Positions 1-6,164 of a stretch of 7,170 bases of DNA are shown piece by piece. The stretch covers positions 1 to 7,170 of the forward strand of contig WRKB01000259.1 of the NCBI GenBank assembly GCA_009778295.1. The letters are read 5' to 3'. Each line of letters starts with the position of its first letter. Within the stretch, counting starts at the first letter, position 1. The stretch is from Betaproteobacteria bacterium. Lineage in GTDB: Bacteria; Desulfobacterota; Desulfovibrionia; Desulfovibrionales; Desulfovibrionaceae. The notes under the pieces are model-generated. The model was not told where the DNA came from, made no database searches, and saw nothing but the letters and a program-made list of their open reading frames with translations. The position numbers and the translations under genes are program-made.

Positions 1-51
1 GCGTACGCCGGTTCGAGGTTATTTTGGGGGCATAGCCGCCGCGAAGGCATA

Positions 52-70
52 GGCGGCATGTATTGCCGCC
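52..70. repeat. GC-rich inverted repeat in the left intergenic region
   Basis: GGCGGCA (52-58) and TGCCGCC (64-70) are perfect complements around a five-base loop. A further GCCGCC at 35-40 can compete for the same GGCGGC arm. No T-run follows, so this is not a standard intrinsic terminator. The whole stretch 1-221 holds no gene that I can support. It could be the trailer of a gene lying to the left or part of a dispersed repeat. Confidence 0.45.
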
Positions 71-170
71 GGTGTATGCCGGAGTGGGCGTGGTTTTCAG
101 CATGCAATCCCGATTGAATGCGACGTGGTATCAGCCCCTCTTGCCATCGGCGCGCAGCAATGGCACATAC

Positions 171-219
171 AGGCGAGTTCACTTCGCCGTTAGCGGCAAA
201 CTCAAAGTGAAAATGCTCT
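171..219. repeat. Imperfect inverted-repeat element ahead of the HD gene
   Basis: TTCACTT (178-184) pairs perfectly with AAGTGAA (205-211), and inside it GCCG (186-189) can pair with CGGC (194-197). Read on the - strand from 219, the element begins AGAGCATTTTCACTTTGAG, which closely matches AGAGCATTTCAATTTTGAA at 6163-6181. At the other end, AGGCGAGTTCACT (171-183) resembles AGGCGCAATTCACT (6230-6243). Two shared segments in two separate intergenic gaps suggest a dispersed repeat family. That reading is inference from this window only. Confidence 0.45.
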
Positions 220-221
220 AA

Positions 222-869
222 ATGAAAACGCCACAGCAGAACATTGAAGCCGGCATCTATCCTCTGACGAGGCTGCCTCCTCTGGATTTTCCGCCCTGCG
301 GGCGTTCTGCGCCTTCCGAGGAAGCCTGCCGGACGCTCTGGGATGCGTACGAGATGCCCGAGCACATCCGCGCCCATTCCGCACAGGTGGCGCATTTCAG
401 CGTGATTCTGGCCGACTTGGCCATCAAACGCGGTGCCGCTGTGCGGGTGGAAGATGTGCGGGCTTGCGCCCTGCTGCATGACATAGCCAAAAGCTATACC
501 CTCCGGCACGGCGGCAGCCATGCCCAATTGGGCGCTGTCTGGGCGCTTGCGGAAACGGGACATGCCGGCATCGCGCAGGGCATCCTGCATCATGTGTATT
601 GGCCGTGGCCCTTGCGGGAAGAAACGCTCTGCACGCTGCCCATCCTGGTGTTGTATGCGGATAAGCGCACGCAACATGAGAAGTTTGTGACCCTTGAAGA
701 ACGTTTTGCGGATCTTGTAGTGCGGTACGGAATATATGAACAGGCCCGTCAGGGAATTGAAATGTCGCAACGACAAGCTGTGAGTATAGAACGCGCGCTC
801 TCAGCGCGCCTGGGGGTGGAACTGGATGCGCATACTCCTGATAGCGGGCGGCTGGTCAAACGAGCGTGA
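222..869 (+). CDS. HD-domain metal-dependent phosphohydrolase of unknown substrate
   Basis: This 215-residue soluble protein has the layout of a small HD/HDIG-type hydrolase. Likely metal ligands are His52 (in IRAHS), the His86-Asp87 pair (LLHDIAK), His100, His123/His124 and Asp147 (YADKR). Such enzymes usually cleave phosphate esters or nucleotides with a bound divalent metal; the substrate cannot be read from the sequence. The start is bounded by a TAA at 219-221 directly before the ATG, and no good Shine-Dalgarno sequence precedes it. A second ATG at 354 (Met45) would still keep all the ligands, but residues 31-52 look like part of the domain, so 222 is preferred. The last 44 bases overlap ddl, which suggests translational coupling. 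Residues past about 195 are probably a loose tail. Confidence 0.85.
   Translation: MKTPQQNIEAGIYPLTRLPPLDFPPCGRSAPSEEACRTLWDAYEMPEHIRAHSAQVAHFSVILADLAIKRGAAVRVEDVRACALLHDIAKSYTLRHGGSHAQLGAVWALAETGHAGIAQGILHHVYWPWPLREETLCTLPILVLYADKRTQHEKFVTLEERFADLVVRYGIYEQARQGIEMSQRQAVSIERALSARLGVELDAHTPDSGRLVKRA
793..809 (+). other. GC-only hairpin just before the ddl ribosome-binding site
   Basis: GCGCGC (793-798) and GCGCGC (804-809) can form a six-pair all-GC stem around TCTCA. It lies inside the end of the HD gene and one base before the purine-rich ddl ribosome-binding sequence (GGGGGTGGA, 812-820). It might affect ddl initiation, which would fit translational coupling with the upstream gene. Only the symmetry is seen; any function is inference. 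Confidence 0.3.
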
Positions 870-1758
870 GGTATCGCTGAACGGCGCGGTCGGCATTGCC
901 GGGGCGCTTGCGGAGCGTGGGCACAGCGTTACCCGTTTTGACCCGGCCGTTGAATTCGACGCGCTTTTGGAAAAGGCCGCCGGACACGATGCGGCCTTCA
1001 TCAATTTGCACGGCGCTCCGGGAGAGGACGGGCTCATCCAGGGGCTGCTTGAACGGATCGGCTGCCCATACCAGGGCGCAGGGCCTGCCGCGTCTTTTCT
1101 TGCCCTGCATAAGGCGGCGGCCAAGCAGCTTTTCCGGCGGGCCGGACTGCTGACGCCGGACTGGGAATTTCTTCCTGCGCCGCCACCCGCCGGCTGGCGA
1201 CCGACGTTGCCGTATCCTCTTTTTGCCAAGGCCAACACGGGGGGATCCAGCTTGGGGCTGGTACGGGTTGAGGATGAGCAAAACCTGCGAGGTGTCCTGC
1301 GCGAAAAATTCGCCGCCGGGGAGGAAGTGCTGCTCGAAACATCCGTCAGCGGGCAGGAAGTCACCTGCGGAGTGCTCGGTGAGGAGGCGCTGCCCCCCAT
1401 CCTCATCCAGCCGCTTGAAGGCAGTTATTTCGACTATCAAAGTAAATACCGGAAAGGCGGGGCCAAGGAGCTGTGCCCTGCGCCCCTGCCGGACGAAATA
1501 ACCCGGCGGCTGATGGAACTTGCGCTCAAGGCGCACAGGCTGCTCGGCATTGAGGGATACAGTCGTGCGGATTTCATTTTGTCCGCGGATGGACATCCCT
1601 ATATTCTGGAAATAAACACTCTACCCGGTATGACCGCCACCAGCCTCATTCCCCAGGAAGCCGCCGCCGTGGGCCTCAGCTTTGGCGAATTGCTCGAACG
1701 CCTCCTGAATTTGGGCATACGGCGAAAAAAAATGAAGAGGAAGCATGCGTCCCCGTGA
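826..1758 (+). CDS. ddl: D-alanine--D-alanine ligase
   Basis: Ddl joins two D-alanines using ATP, giving the dipeptide that ends the peptidoglycan stem; it acts in the cytoplasm. At 310 residues it has normal length and an ATP-grasp layout. GGWSNEREVSL (8-18) carries the catalytic Glu13, LHGAPGEDGLIQG (61-73) is the family signature, and Lys96 and Lys135 are likely ATP contacts. The loop NTGGSSLG includes Ser141, SKY (206-208) carries the Tyr that favours D-Ala over D-lactate, and Asp249, Glu262 and Asn264 are the metal ligands. These match Glu15, Ser150, Tyr216, Asp257, Glu270 and Asn272 of E. coli DdlB by eye. The ATG at 826 is fixed by the GG motif at residue 8 and follows a GGTGGA site. 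One oddity is that the usual MDK reads LHK (94-96). The C-terminus ends in a basic tail. The gene overlaps its upstream neighbour by 44 bases and its downstream neighbour by 14. Confidence 0.96.
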   Translation: MRILLIAGGWSNEREVSLNGAVGIAGALAERGHSVTRFDPAVEFDALLEKAAGHDAAFINLHGAPGEDGLIQGLLERIGCPYQGAGPAASFLALHKAAAKQLFRRAGLLTPDWEFLPAPPPAGWRPTLPYPLFAKANTGGSSLGLVRVEDEQNLRGVLREKFAAGEEVLLETSVSGQEVTCGVLGEEALPPILIQPLEGSYFDYQSKYRKGGAKELCPAPLPDEITRRLMELALKAHRLLGIEGYSRADFILSADGHPYILEINTLPGMTATSLIPQEAAAVGLSFGELLERLLNLGIRRKKMKRKHASP

Positions 1759-2377
1759 ACTTTTCCCCCTGCTCCTGCTCAGCGGCATTTTCTGCGCCTG
1801 TCTTGTGGCAGCGGCGGTACTCGCCGCAAAAATTATAGATATGACGGTAATTTCTGTCCCGGCGGGCGTGTTCGCGTATTGCATTACCTTTATATGCGCT
1901 GATGTGATCAGTGAAATATGGGGCAGACGCTGCGCAAACATGGTGGTTCTTGTGGGGGGCATCGGGCTTGCTTGTACCTTTTTGCTCATTCAGCTCGCTT
2001 TGTGGTGCCCTGCCGCGCCGTTCTGGCATCAGGAAGACGCGTTTCGCGGTGTCCTGGGCATGACGCCGCGCATCATCGCGGCATCGCTGGCGGCGTATGT
2101 GTTGAGCCAGTTCCATGACGTGTGGCTGTATACTCTGCTCAAAGACCGGACGAACGGCAGGCATTTGTGGTTGCGTAACAATCTTGCGACGATACTTTCG
2201 CAATTGATCGATTCGGTGGTCTTTATCATCATTGCCTTCTACGGAATTTTACCCGTATTGCCGCTGATTGCCGGGCAGTGGGCGGTGAAGGTGGCGCTTG
2301 CCTTGTGCGACACGCCGTTGGTCTATGCAGCGGTATGGTGCATCCGGAGGCATATGGCTGCGGAAGAAACGTGTTGA
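1745..2377 (+). CDS. yhhQ: Queuosine precursor transporter (DUF165/VUT family)
   Basis: A 210-residue, strongly hydrophobic inner-membrane protein with about six membrane segments (roughly 6-30, 36-56, 64-88, 108-130, 148-170 and 176-200). It shows the family pattern: polar residues within the helices at FICADVISEIWG (49-60), SQFHD (121-125), LRNN (143-146) and SQLIDS (152-157). E. coli YhhQ, of this family, takes up queuosine precursors such as preQ0/preQ1 used to modify tRNA wobble guanine; the role here is inferred from family membership. The ATG at 1745 overlaps the ddl end by 14 bases and follows an AGAGG site at 1736-1740, so it is co-translated with ddl. There is no room for a preQ1 riboswitch directly upstream. 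The substrate is less certain than the family. Confidence 0.85.
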   Translation: MRPRELFPLLLLSGIFCACLVAAAVLAAKIIDMTVISVPAGVFAYCITFICADVISEIWGRRCANMVVLVGGIGLACTFLLIQLALWCPAAPFWHQEDAFRGVLGMTPRIIAASLAAYVLSQFHDVWLYTLLKDRTNGRHLWLRNNLATILSQLIDSVVFIIIAFYGILPVLPLIAGQWAVKVALALCDTPLVYAAVWCIRRHMAAEETC

Positions 2378-2402
2378 CGCGCATACACACCTGGGGTTAA
2401 AC
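2374..2402 (+). promoter_or_regulatory. Candidate sigma-70-type promoter for rpmH
   Basis: TTGACG (2374-2379), overlapping the stop codon of the transporter gene, is followed after 17 bases by TTAAAC (2397-2402). The -35 match is good (5 of 6) but the -10 match is weak (3 of 6). A second TTGACG at 2436-2441 has no acceptable -10 partner. The gap 2378-2532 is the widest between genes here and the natural place for a promoter. This is a guess from motif spacing. Confidence 0.25.
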
Positions 2403-2455
2403 AGGTCTGTTGATGTGACTTTCCGGAGAGACAGCTTGACGGCAGCCCGGATATT

Positions 2456-2481
2456 CAGCATCCATCCCAGCTGCATGCTGG
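2456..2481 (+). other. Overlapping small inverted repeats in the rpmH leader
   Basis: CAGCAT (2456-2461) can pair with ATGCTG (2475-2480), and CCAGC (2467-2471) with GCTGG (2477-2481). The two hairpins exclude each other because they share the right-hand arm. They lie about 50 bases before rpmH in DNA that would be transcribed as leader. No T-run follows. A regulatory role is possible but unsupported. Confidence 0.25.
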
Positions 2482-2508
2482 AGCATTTCTTGGTATGCAA
2501 GACAGGCT

Positions 2509-2518
2509 TTGTCGACAA
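2509..2518. other. Perfect 10-base palindrome just before rpmH
   Basis: TTGTCGACAA is its own reverse complement and sits 14 bases before the rpmH ATG, just before the ribosome-binding GGAG at 2523-2526. It could be half of a repressor site, but I recognise no regulator that uses it and a 10-base palindrome can occur by chance. Confidence 0.2.
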
Positions 2519-2532
2519 CATCGGAGACTATC

Positions 2533-2667
2533 ATGAAAAGAACGTATCAACCCAGTAAAATCAAGCGCAAAAGAAGTCATGGCTTTCGCGCGCGTATGAG
2601 TACCCCCGGCGGGCAGGCCGTGTTGCGACGCAGACGCGCCAAGGGCCGCAAGCGCCTTTCGGCCTGA
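2533..2667 (+). CDS. rpmH: Large ribosomal subunit protein bL34
   Basis: A 44-residue, very basic protein of typical L34 length. It opens [18 protein letters not shown], continues [17 protein letters not shown] (19-35) and ends AKGRKRLSA; the family pattern is almost unbroken. L34 sits inside the large ribosomal subunit bound to 23S rRNA. The ATG has a good GGAG site at 2523-2526, six bases upstream. rnpA begins 13 bases after the stop, which is the classic rpmH-rnpA pairing. The gene usually found upstream in many bacteria, dnaA, is not here; a transporter gene is. Confidence 0.98.
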   Translation: MKRTYQPSKIKRKRSHGFRARMSTPGGQAVLRRRRAKGRKRLSA

Positions 2668-2680
2668 TTCGGTTGATTGC

Positions 2681-3112
2681 ATGCAGGGAAAAGGCGCGCT
2701 CCCGTTTCCCCGCGCGTGCCGCCTGTTGCGGCGGCCGGATTTCCTCATTTGTTACGATTCCGGGCAACGCTATTTTTCGAGACATTTCGTTCTTTTTGTG
2801 GCAGATGAGCGCGCGTGTTCCGGCCAATGGCGCCTTGGGCTCGCGGTAACGCGAAAAAGCGGCAATGCCGTGTGGCGCAACCGGATAAAGCGTATCGTAC
2901 GGGAGTTTTTTCGTCTGCATCAGCGCAGCATCCCCCAGGGTTGGGATATTGTTGTTGTGCCCAAGCGAAGCCTGGATCCCCGCACATTGACGCTTGCCGG
3001 CCTGACGCGGGAATTTCTTCCTCTTGTGCGCACATGGCGGATGTGCGCGGGCGGTGCGCCGGATTCCGCGCCTCCCGCTTCTGTGCCTTGCGACGCGGAG
3101 TATAGTGTATAA
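2681..3112 (+). CDS. rnpA: Ribonuclease P protein component
   Basis: RnpA is the small basic protein that binds the catalytic RNA of RNase P and helps it trim the 5' leader from pre-tRNAs. The family signature is clear: RLGLAVTRKSGNAVWRNR (51-68) followed by IKRIVREFFR (69-78). The N-terminal part (LPFPRACRLLRRPDF, about 7-21) is the usual pre-tRNA-contacting start of the fold, and WDIVVVPK (88-95) is the late strand. At 143 residues it is longer than a typical RnpA of about 110-125; the excess is a proline- and alanine-rich tail from about residue 122 that looks disordered. The ATG at 2681 lacks a strong ribosome-binding site, so translation probably depends on rpmH ending 13 bases before. 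yidD starts three bases after the stop. Confidence 0.95.
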   Translation: MQGKGALPFPRACRLLRRPDFLICYDSGQRYFSRHFVLFVADERACSGQWRLGLAVTRKSGNAVWRNRIKRIVREFFRLHQRSIPQGWDIVVVPKRSLDPRTLTLAGLTREFLPLVRTWRMCAGGAPDSAPPASVPCDAEYSV

Positions 3113-3115
3113 AAT

Positions 3116-3397
3116 ATGCCTAGCTTGACCTTGCCGTTTATTGTGATCCTGATGCGCAGGCTTGCCGTCTTACCTGTAATACTCTATCAGTACTGCATTT
3201 CGCCCCTGTTGCCCGCGGCATGCCGTTTTTATCCAAGCTGTTCAAACTATGTCCTGCAGGCGGTTTTGCGTCACGGCGTGGTGCGCGGCGGCTGGCTTGG
3301 CCTGCGGCGTCTTGCTCGTTGTCACCCATGGTCGCCGGGCGGCTATGACCCTGTGCCGCCGGTTATTTCCCCGCGTCCGACGGGAGTTCAGGAGTAG
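3116..3397 (+). CDS. yidD: Membrane protein insertion efficiency factor YidD
   Basis: A 93-residue member of the YidD family, small proteins at the inner face of the cytoplasmic membrane that help YidC-dependent insertion. The conserved core is [10 protein letters not shown] (36-45) with the cysteines at 36 and 42, then [20 protein letters not shown] (53-72) and GGYDPVPP (75-82). A hydrophobic N-terminal stretch (about 5-33) could lie along the membrane. The start is uncertain. The ATG at 3116 follows the rnpA stop by three bases, with a GGAG at 3097-3100 somewhat too far away. An ATG at 3152 gives MRRLAVLP, more like the usual family start, but has no clear ribosome-binding site. The gene is packed between rnpA and yidC, as in many bacteria. 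Confidence 0.94.
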   Translation: MPSLTLPFIVILMRRLAVLPVILYQYCISPLLPAACRFYPSCSNYVLQAVLRHGVVRGGWLGLRRLARCHPWSPGGYDPVPPVISPRPTGVQE

Positions 3398-3407
3398 TTG
3401 ATTCGTT

Positions 3408-5042
3408 ATGGACAGCAAGAATCTCATTCTCACCGTTGTGGTATGCATCGGTATTCTTGTCGGCTGGAATTATTTTGCGGAGTATATGGGCTGGAACGTC
3501 AAACCCGATCCTGCACGGGTGGCGCAACAACAAAAAGCTGTGCAACCGTCGGCTGAGCGACCGGTCGAAGCCGCCGCGCCGGCTGAGTCTGTGCCTTTTA
3601 CGCCGGGAGTTTTTACTCCGTCGGAGGGACGCGCCGTCACGGTGCGGACGCCGCTGTACAAGGCGGTACTGCACTCCGGAGGCGGTTTCCTGAAATCTTT
3701 TGAACTGCGCCAATACCGTATGGCGGTTACACAGGGTTCCCCCCCTGTGAATCTCGTCGATGAGTCTACGGCCGCGACGGCTCCCATGGGCTTGCTCATC
3801 AATGGCCAGCCTTCCTGGAATACGGGGCGTTGGTCTCTTGAAGGGGAAGATCTGACGCTGTCGACCGGGCAGCAGGGAACGCTGCGCCTGGTTGGAGAAG
3901 TGGATGGTCTGCGCGTGGAGCGCGAACTGCGCTTTACCGCGGATTCTTACCTCATTTTCGAGCGGATGTCGCTGTATACGCTTGGCGAGACGGCGCGCAC
4001 GGTACGCGTGGCGTTCACGACAGGCGCGAGCATGGCATCTGTGGGCGCAGGCGGCTCCTACGATCCCATGCGCATTGGCTGGAGCTTGAACGGGAAATTC
4101 AACGAAGACACCAGCGCCAGTGATCTGTCCTCTAAAGGTGTGACCGGGACAGGCGACTACGGATGGGCCGCAGCCATGAGCAATTATTTCATGAACGCCA
4201 TCCTGCCGCTGAACACAGAAGGCTTGACCTTGAAAGGACGTCTGCAAAACGAAATATACCGCGTGGCGCTTGAGCGGCCGGATACTCTGGTCAATCCGGG
4301 CGAAGCAAAGACGCTGGAGCTTGCGTATTGGTACGGCCCCAAGGATCGCGTTCTGCTCAAAGACGCGCCTAATAATCTCGTCCAGAGCATTAACCTCGGC
4401 ATGTTCAGCATCATCGCCTTGGGGCTGATGTGGCTGATGGATTTCTTCCACACCTATGTGGGGAATTGGGGCATCGCCATTATCCTGCTGACTGTCGTGA
4501 TCAAGATTCTCTTCTGGCCCTTGACGGCAAAAAGCTACAAGTCAATGGAAAAGATGAAGAAATTGAATCCGATGATGCAAAAAATCCGTGAAAAGTACGC
4601 CAATGACAAGGAAAGCATGAACAAGGAGCTTATGGGCCTGTACAAAACATACGGTGTGAACCCCGCGAGCGGCTGTGTGCCCATTCTGGTGCAGTTGCCG
4701 GTCTTTTTTGGGTTGTACCAGGCGCTTATGACGGCGCTTGAATTGCGGCATTCCTCGTTCATTACGCATTTTCCCGGTACAGACTGGCTCTGGCTGGCCG
4801 ACCTGTCGACAAAGGATCCCACCCACATTGCCCCCCTGCTGATGGGGGTGACCATGTTCATTCAGCAAAAACTCACTCCTGCCGCCGGCGATCCGACACA
4901 ACAGAAAATCATGATGCTTATGCCTGTTGTGTTTACCTTCCTTTTCCTGAATTTTCCGTCCGGGTTGGTGGTATACTGGCTGGTCAACAACGTGCTCTCC
5001 ATTGCGCAGCAGTGGATGATGCTGCGGAAGGTCAAAACATAG
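3408..5042 (+). CDS. yidC: Membrane protein insertase YidC (Oxa1 family)
   Basis: YidC inserts and folds inner-membrane proteins, alone or with SecYEG. The 544-residue length and layout are those of Gram-negative YidC. There is an N-terminal membrane anchor (about 6-22), a proline/alanine-rich linker (about 34-65) and a large periplasmic domain (about 70-320). The insertase core follows, with membrane segments near 328-372, 422-442, 465-485 and 502-532. Conserved pieces include GNWGIAIILLTVVIKILFWP (352-371), NPASGCVPILVQLPVFFGLY (418-437) and FPSGLVVYWLVNN (516-528). The positive charge in the hydrophilic groove, Arg366 in E. coli, is Lys366 here. The cytoplasmic helical hairpin (about 375-415) is rich in Lys, as usual. 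The ATG at 3408 follows AGGAG at 3390-3394, which overlaps the end of yidD. jag begins 24 bases after the stop. Confidence 0.98.
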   Translation: MDSKNLILTVVVCIGILVGWNYFAEYMGWNVKPDPARVAQQQKAVQPSAERPVEAAAPAESVPFTPGVFTPSEGRAVTVRTPLYKAVLHSGGGFLKSFELRQYRMAVTQGSPPVNLVDESTAATAPMGLLINGQPSWNTGRWSLEGEDLTLSTGQQGTLRLVGEVDGLRVERELRFTADSYLIFERMSLYTLGETARTVRVAFTTGASMASVGAGGSYDPMRIGWSLNGKFNEDTSASDLSSKGVTGTGDYGWAAAMSNYFMNAILPLNTEGLTLKGRLQNEIYRVALERPDTLVNPGEAKTLELAYWYGPKDRVLLKDAPNNLVQSINLGMFSIIALGLMWLMDFFHTYVGNWGIAIILLTVVIKILFWPLTAKSYKSMEKMKKLNPMMQKIREKYANDKESMNKELMGLYKTYGVNPASGCVPILVQLPVFFGLYQALMTALELRHSSFITHFPGTDWLWLADLSTKDPTHIAPLLMGVTMFIQQKLTPAAGDPTQQKIMMLMPVVFTFLFLNFPSGLVVYWLVNNVLSIAQQWMMLRKVKT

Positions 5043-5066
5043 CCTTTCGCGAACATTGAGGTTGCT

Positions 5067-6164
5067 ATGGAAGGATTTAAAGAATTTCAGGGCAAAGATC
5101 TGGATGACGCTATCCATCAGGCTTGTGATTATTTTGCTGTAGCGCGTGAAAAACTTGAAATCGATATTATCCAGGATTCAAAATCCGGCATTTTCGGCAT
5201 AGTTGGTGCGCGCAAGGCCCTGATCAAGGCCCGTCGGGTTCAGATGCGCGAAGCCTTGGATGTGGCTTTGGAATGTGATAGCCAGCCTCCTGTGCGGCAG
5301 GCTGCGGAAGAGGCCGCGCCTGCGGAACCGGTGGGAGGAGGCAGAGCTAAGGGACGATCCCGCCAGGAGGGTAAAGCTGTGTCCGCCAAAAAGCCTGCGC
5401 CTGCGAAGAAGCCGGAGTCTGTCGTTCATGAGGAAGATGAAGAGGGAGAAAGCCAGACGATGTTTTTGGACAGGCTGCCGGAGGCGCCCATTTATTCGGA
5501 CTTTCCGCCGGAAATCCGCGCTGCCCAGCGTAAACCTTGGCAGGGTGCCCAGCGCGGGCGCTATGGTTCTGTCAAACACCGTGAGCGTCCTGCGGGAAAA
5601 CAGGCAAAGCATGGGGAGCATGTGAGCCAGGAATTGTTTTCCAGCAAGGACCTCGTTGATGAAGGCGGAACCGACGGTTTGCCGGAGTTGCCTTTTGAAG
5701 AACTTGATTTGGAACGCCTCAAAAATTTTGCCTTGGAAACCGTACAGCGTTTGGCATCGGCCATCGTTGGGGAAGTGAACTGTGAACTGCATCTGACGGA
5801 TTCACGGGTGCATGTGAGTATTGGTTGCGGGGAAGATTCCGGCGTGCTGATCGGGCGTGATGGACAGACTCTGGCCGCACTGCAGTATCTTGTCTCCCGT
5901 ATTGTTTCACATGGCATGAATGCGGCCGTGCGTGTCAATTTGGATGCCGGGGACTACAAGCAGCGCCAGGATGACAAATTGCGGGACTTGGCCTTGCATT
6001 TGGCAGCCAAGGTGAAAAACACGGGTAAATCCTGTTCTACCCGCCCCCTAAGTTCCTACCATCGCCGTATCATCCATTTGACCCTGCAAGAAGATGAATA
6101 TGTGCAGACCCGCAGCACCGGGGAAGGAGCCTTGAAGCGGGTGGTGGTACAGCGCAAGCGTTAG
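5067..6164 (+). CDS. jag: RNA-binding protein Jag/KhpB (Jag_N, KH and R3H domains)
   Basis: Jag (also KhpB or EloR) is a cytoplasmic RNA-binding protein usually encoded beside yidC; in Gram-positive bacteria it is linked to cell elongation and division. The N-terminal Jag_N domain spans about residues 3-57, with FQGKDLDDAI (7-16) and the loop KSGIFGIVGARKA (39-51). The KH domain lies around 235-292 with its GxxG loop as GRDG (263-266). The R3H domain follows at about 297-361, with RPLSSYHRRIIHL (326-338) giving the Arg-x3-His motif as Arg333 and His337. Between Jag_N and KH lies a linker of about 150 residues, rich in Ala, Pro, Lys, Arg and Glu and probably disordered; it makes the protein much longer than the roughly 200-residue Gram-positive forms. 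The ATG follows GAGG at 5058-5061. The stop codon falls inside a palindrome. Confidence 0.95.
   Translation: MEGFKEFQGKDLDDAIHQACDYFAVAREKLEIDIIQDSKSGIFGIVGARKALIKARRVQMREALDVALECDSQPPVRQAAEEAAPAEPVGGGRAKGRSRQEGKAVSAKKPAPAKKPESVVHEEDEEGESQTMFLDRLPEAPIYSDFPPEIRAAQRKPWQGAQRGRYGSVKHRERPAGKQAKHGEHVSQELFSSKDLVDEGGTDGLPELPFEELDLERLKNFALETVQRLASAIVGEVNCELHLTDSRVHVSIGCGEDSGVLIGRDGQTLAALQYLVSRIVSHGMNAAVRVNLDAGDYKQRQDDKLRDLALHLAAKVKNTGKSCSTRPLSSYHRRIIHLTLQEDEYVQTRSTGEGALKRVVVQRKR

Noticed and set aside
3..35. + strand frame ending TAG at 33-35 (VRRFEVILGA) as the tail of a gene to the left
   Set aside because: Ten codons are too few to recognise anything, and the same DNA is open in the opposite direction; left unannotated.
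856..1596. - strand open frame of 246 codons opposite ddl
   Set aside because: Antisense shadow of ddl; the translation has no recognisable domain.
1700..1744. preQ1 riboswitch ahead of the queuosine-precursor transporter
   Set aside because: The transporter start overlaps ddl, and the upstream bases are ddl coding sequence with no visible preQ1-type pseudoknot.
1725..1758. Run of eight A residues near the end of ddl as a slippage site that could fuse Ddl to the transporter
   Set aside because: After loss of one A, the frame that leads to the transporter meets a TGA at 1733-1735 at once, so no fusion is possible; slippage would only trim the basic tail.
2436..2464. Second promoter at TTGACG 2436-2441
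   Set aside because: The bases 15 to 18 positions downstream (around CATCCA) are too unlike a -10 element.
3363..4451. Long - strand open frame of 362 codons opposite yidC
   Set aside because: It lies antisense to the clearly conserved yidC, its translation is rich in Arg, His and Gln with no recognised motif, and no ribosome-binding context stands out. It is a shadow of G+C-rich coding DNA.
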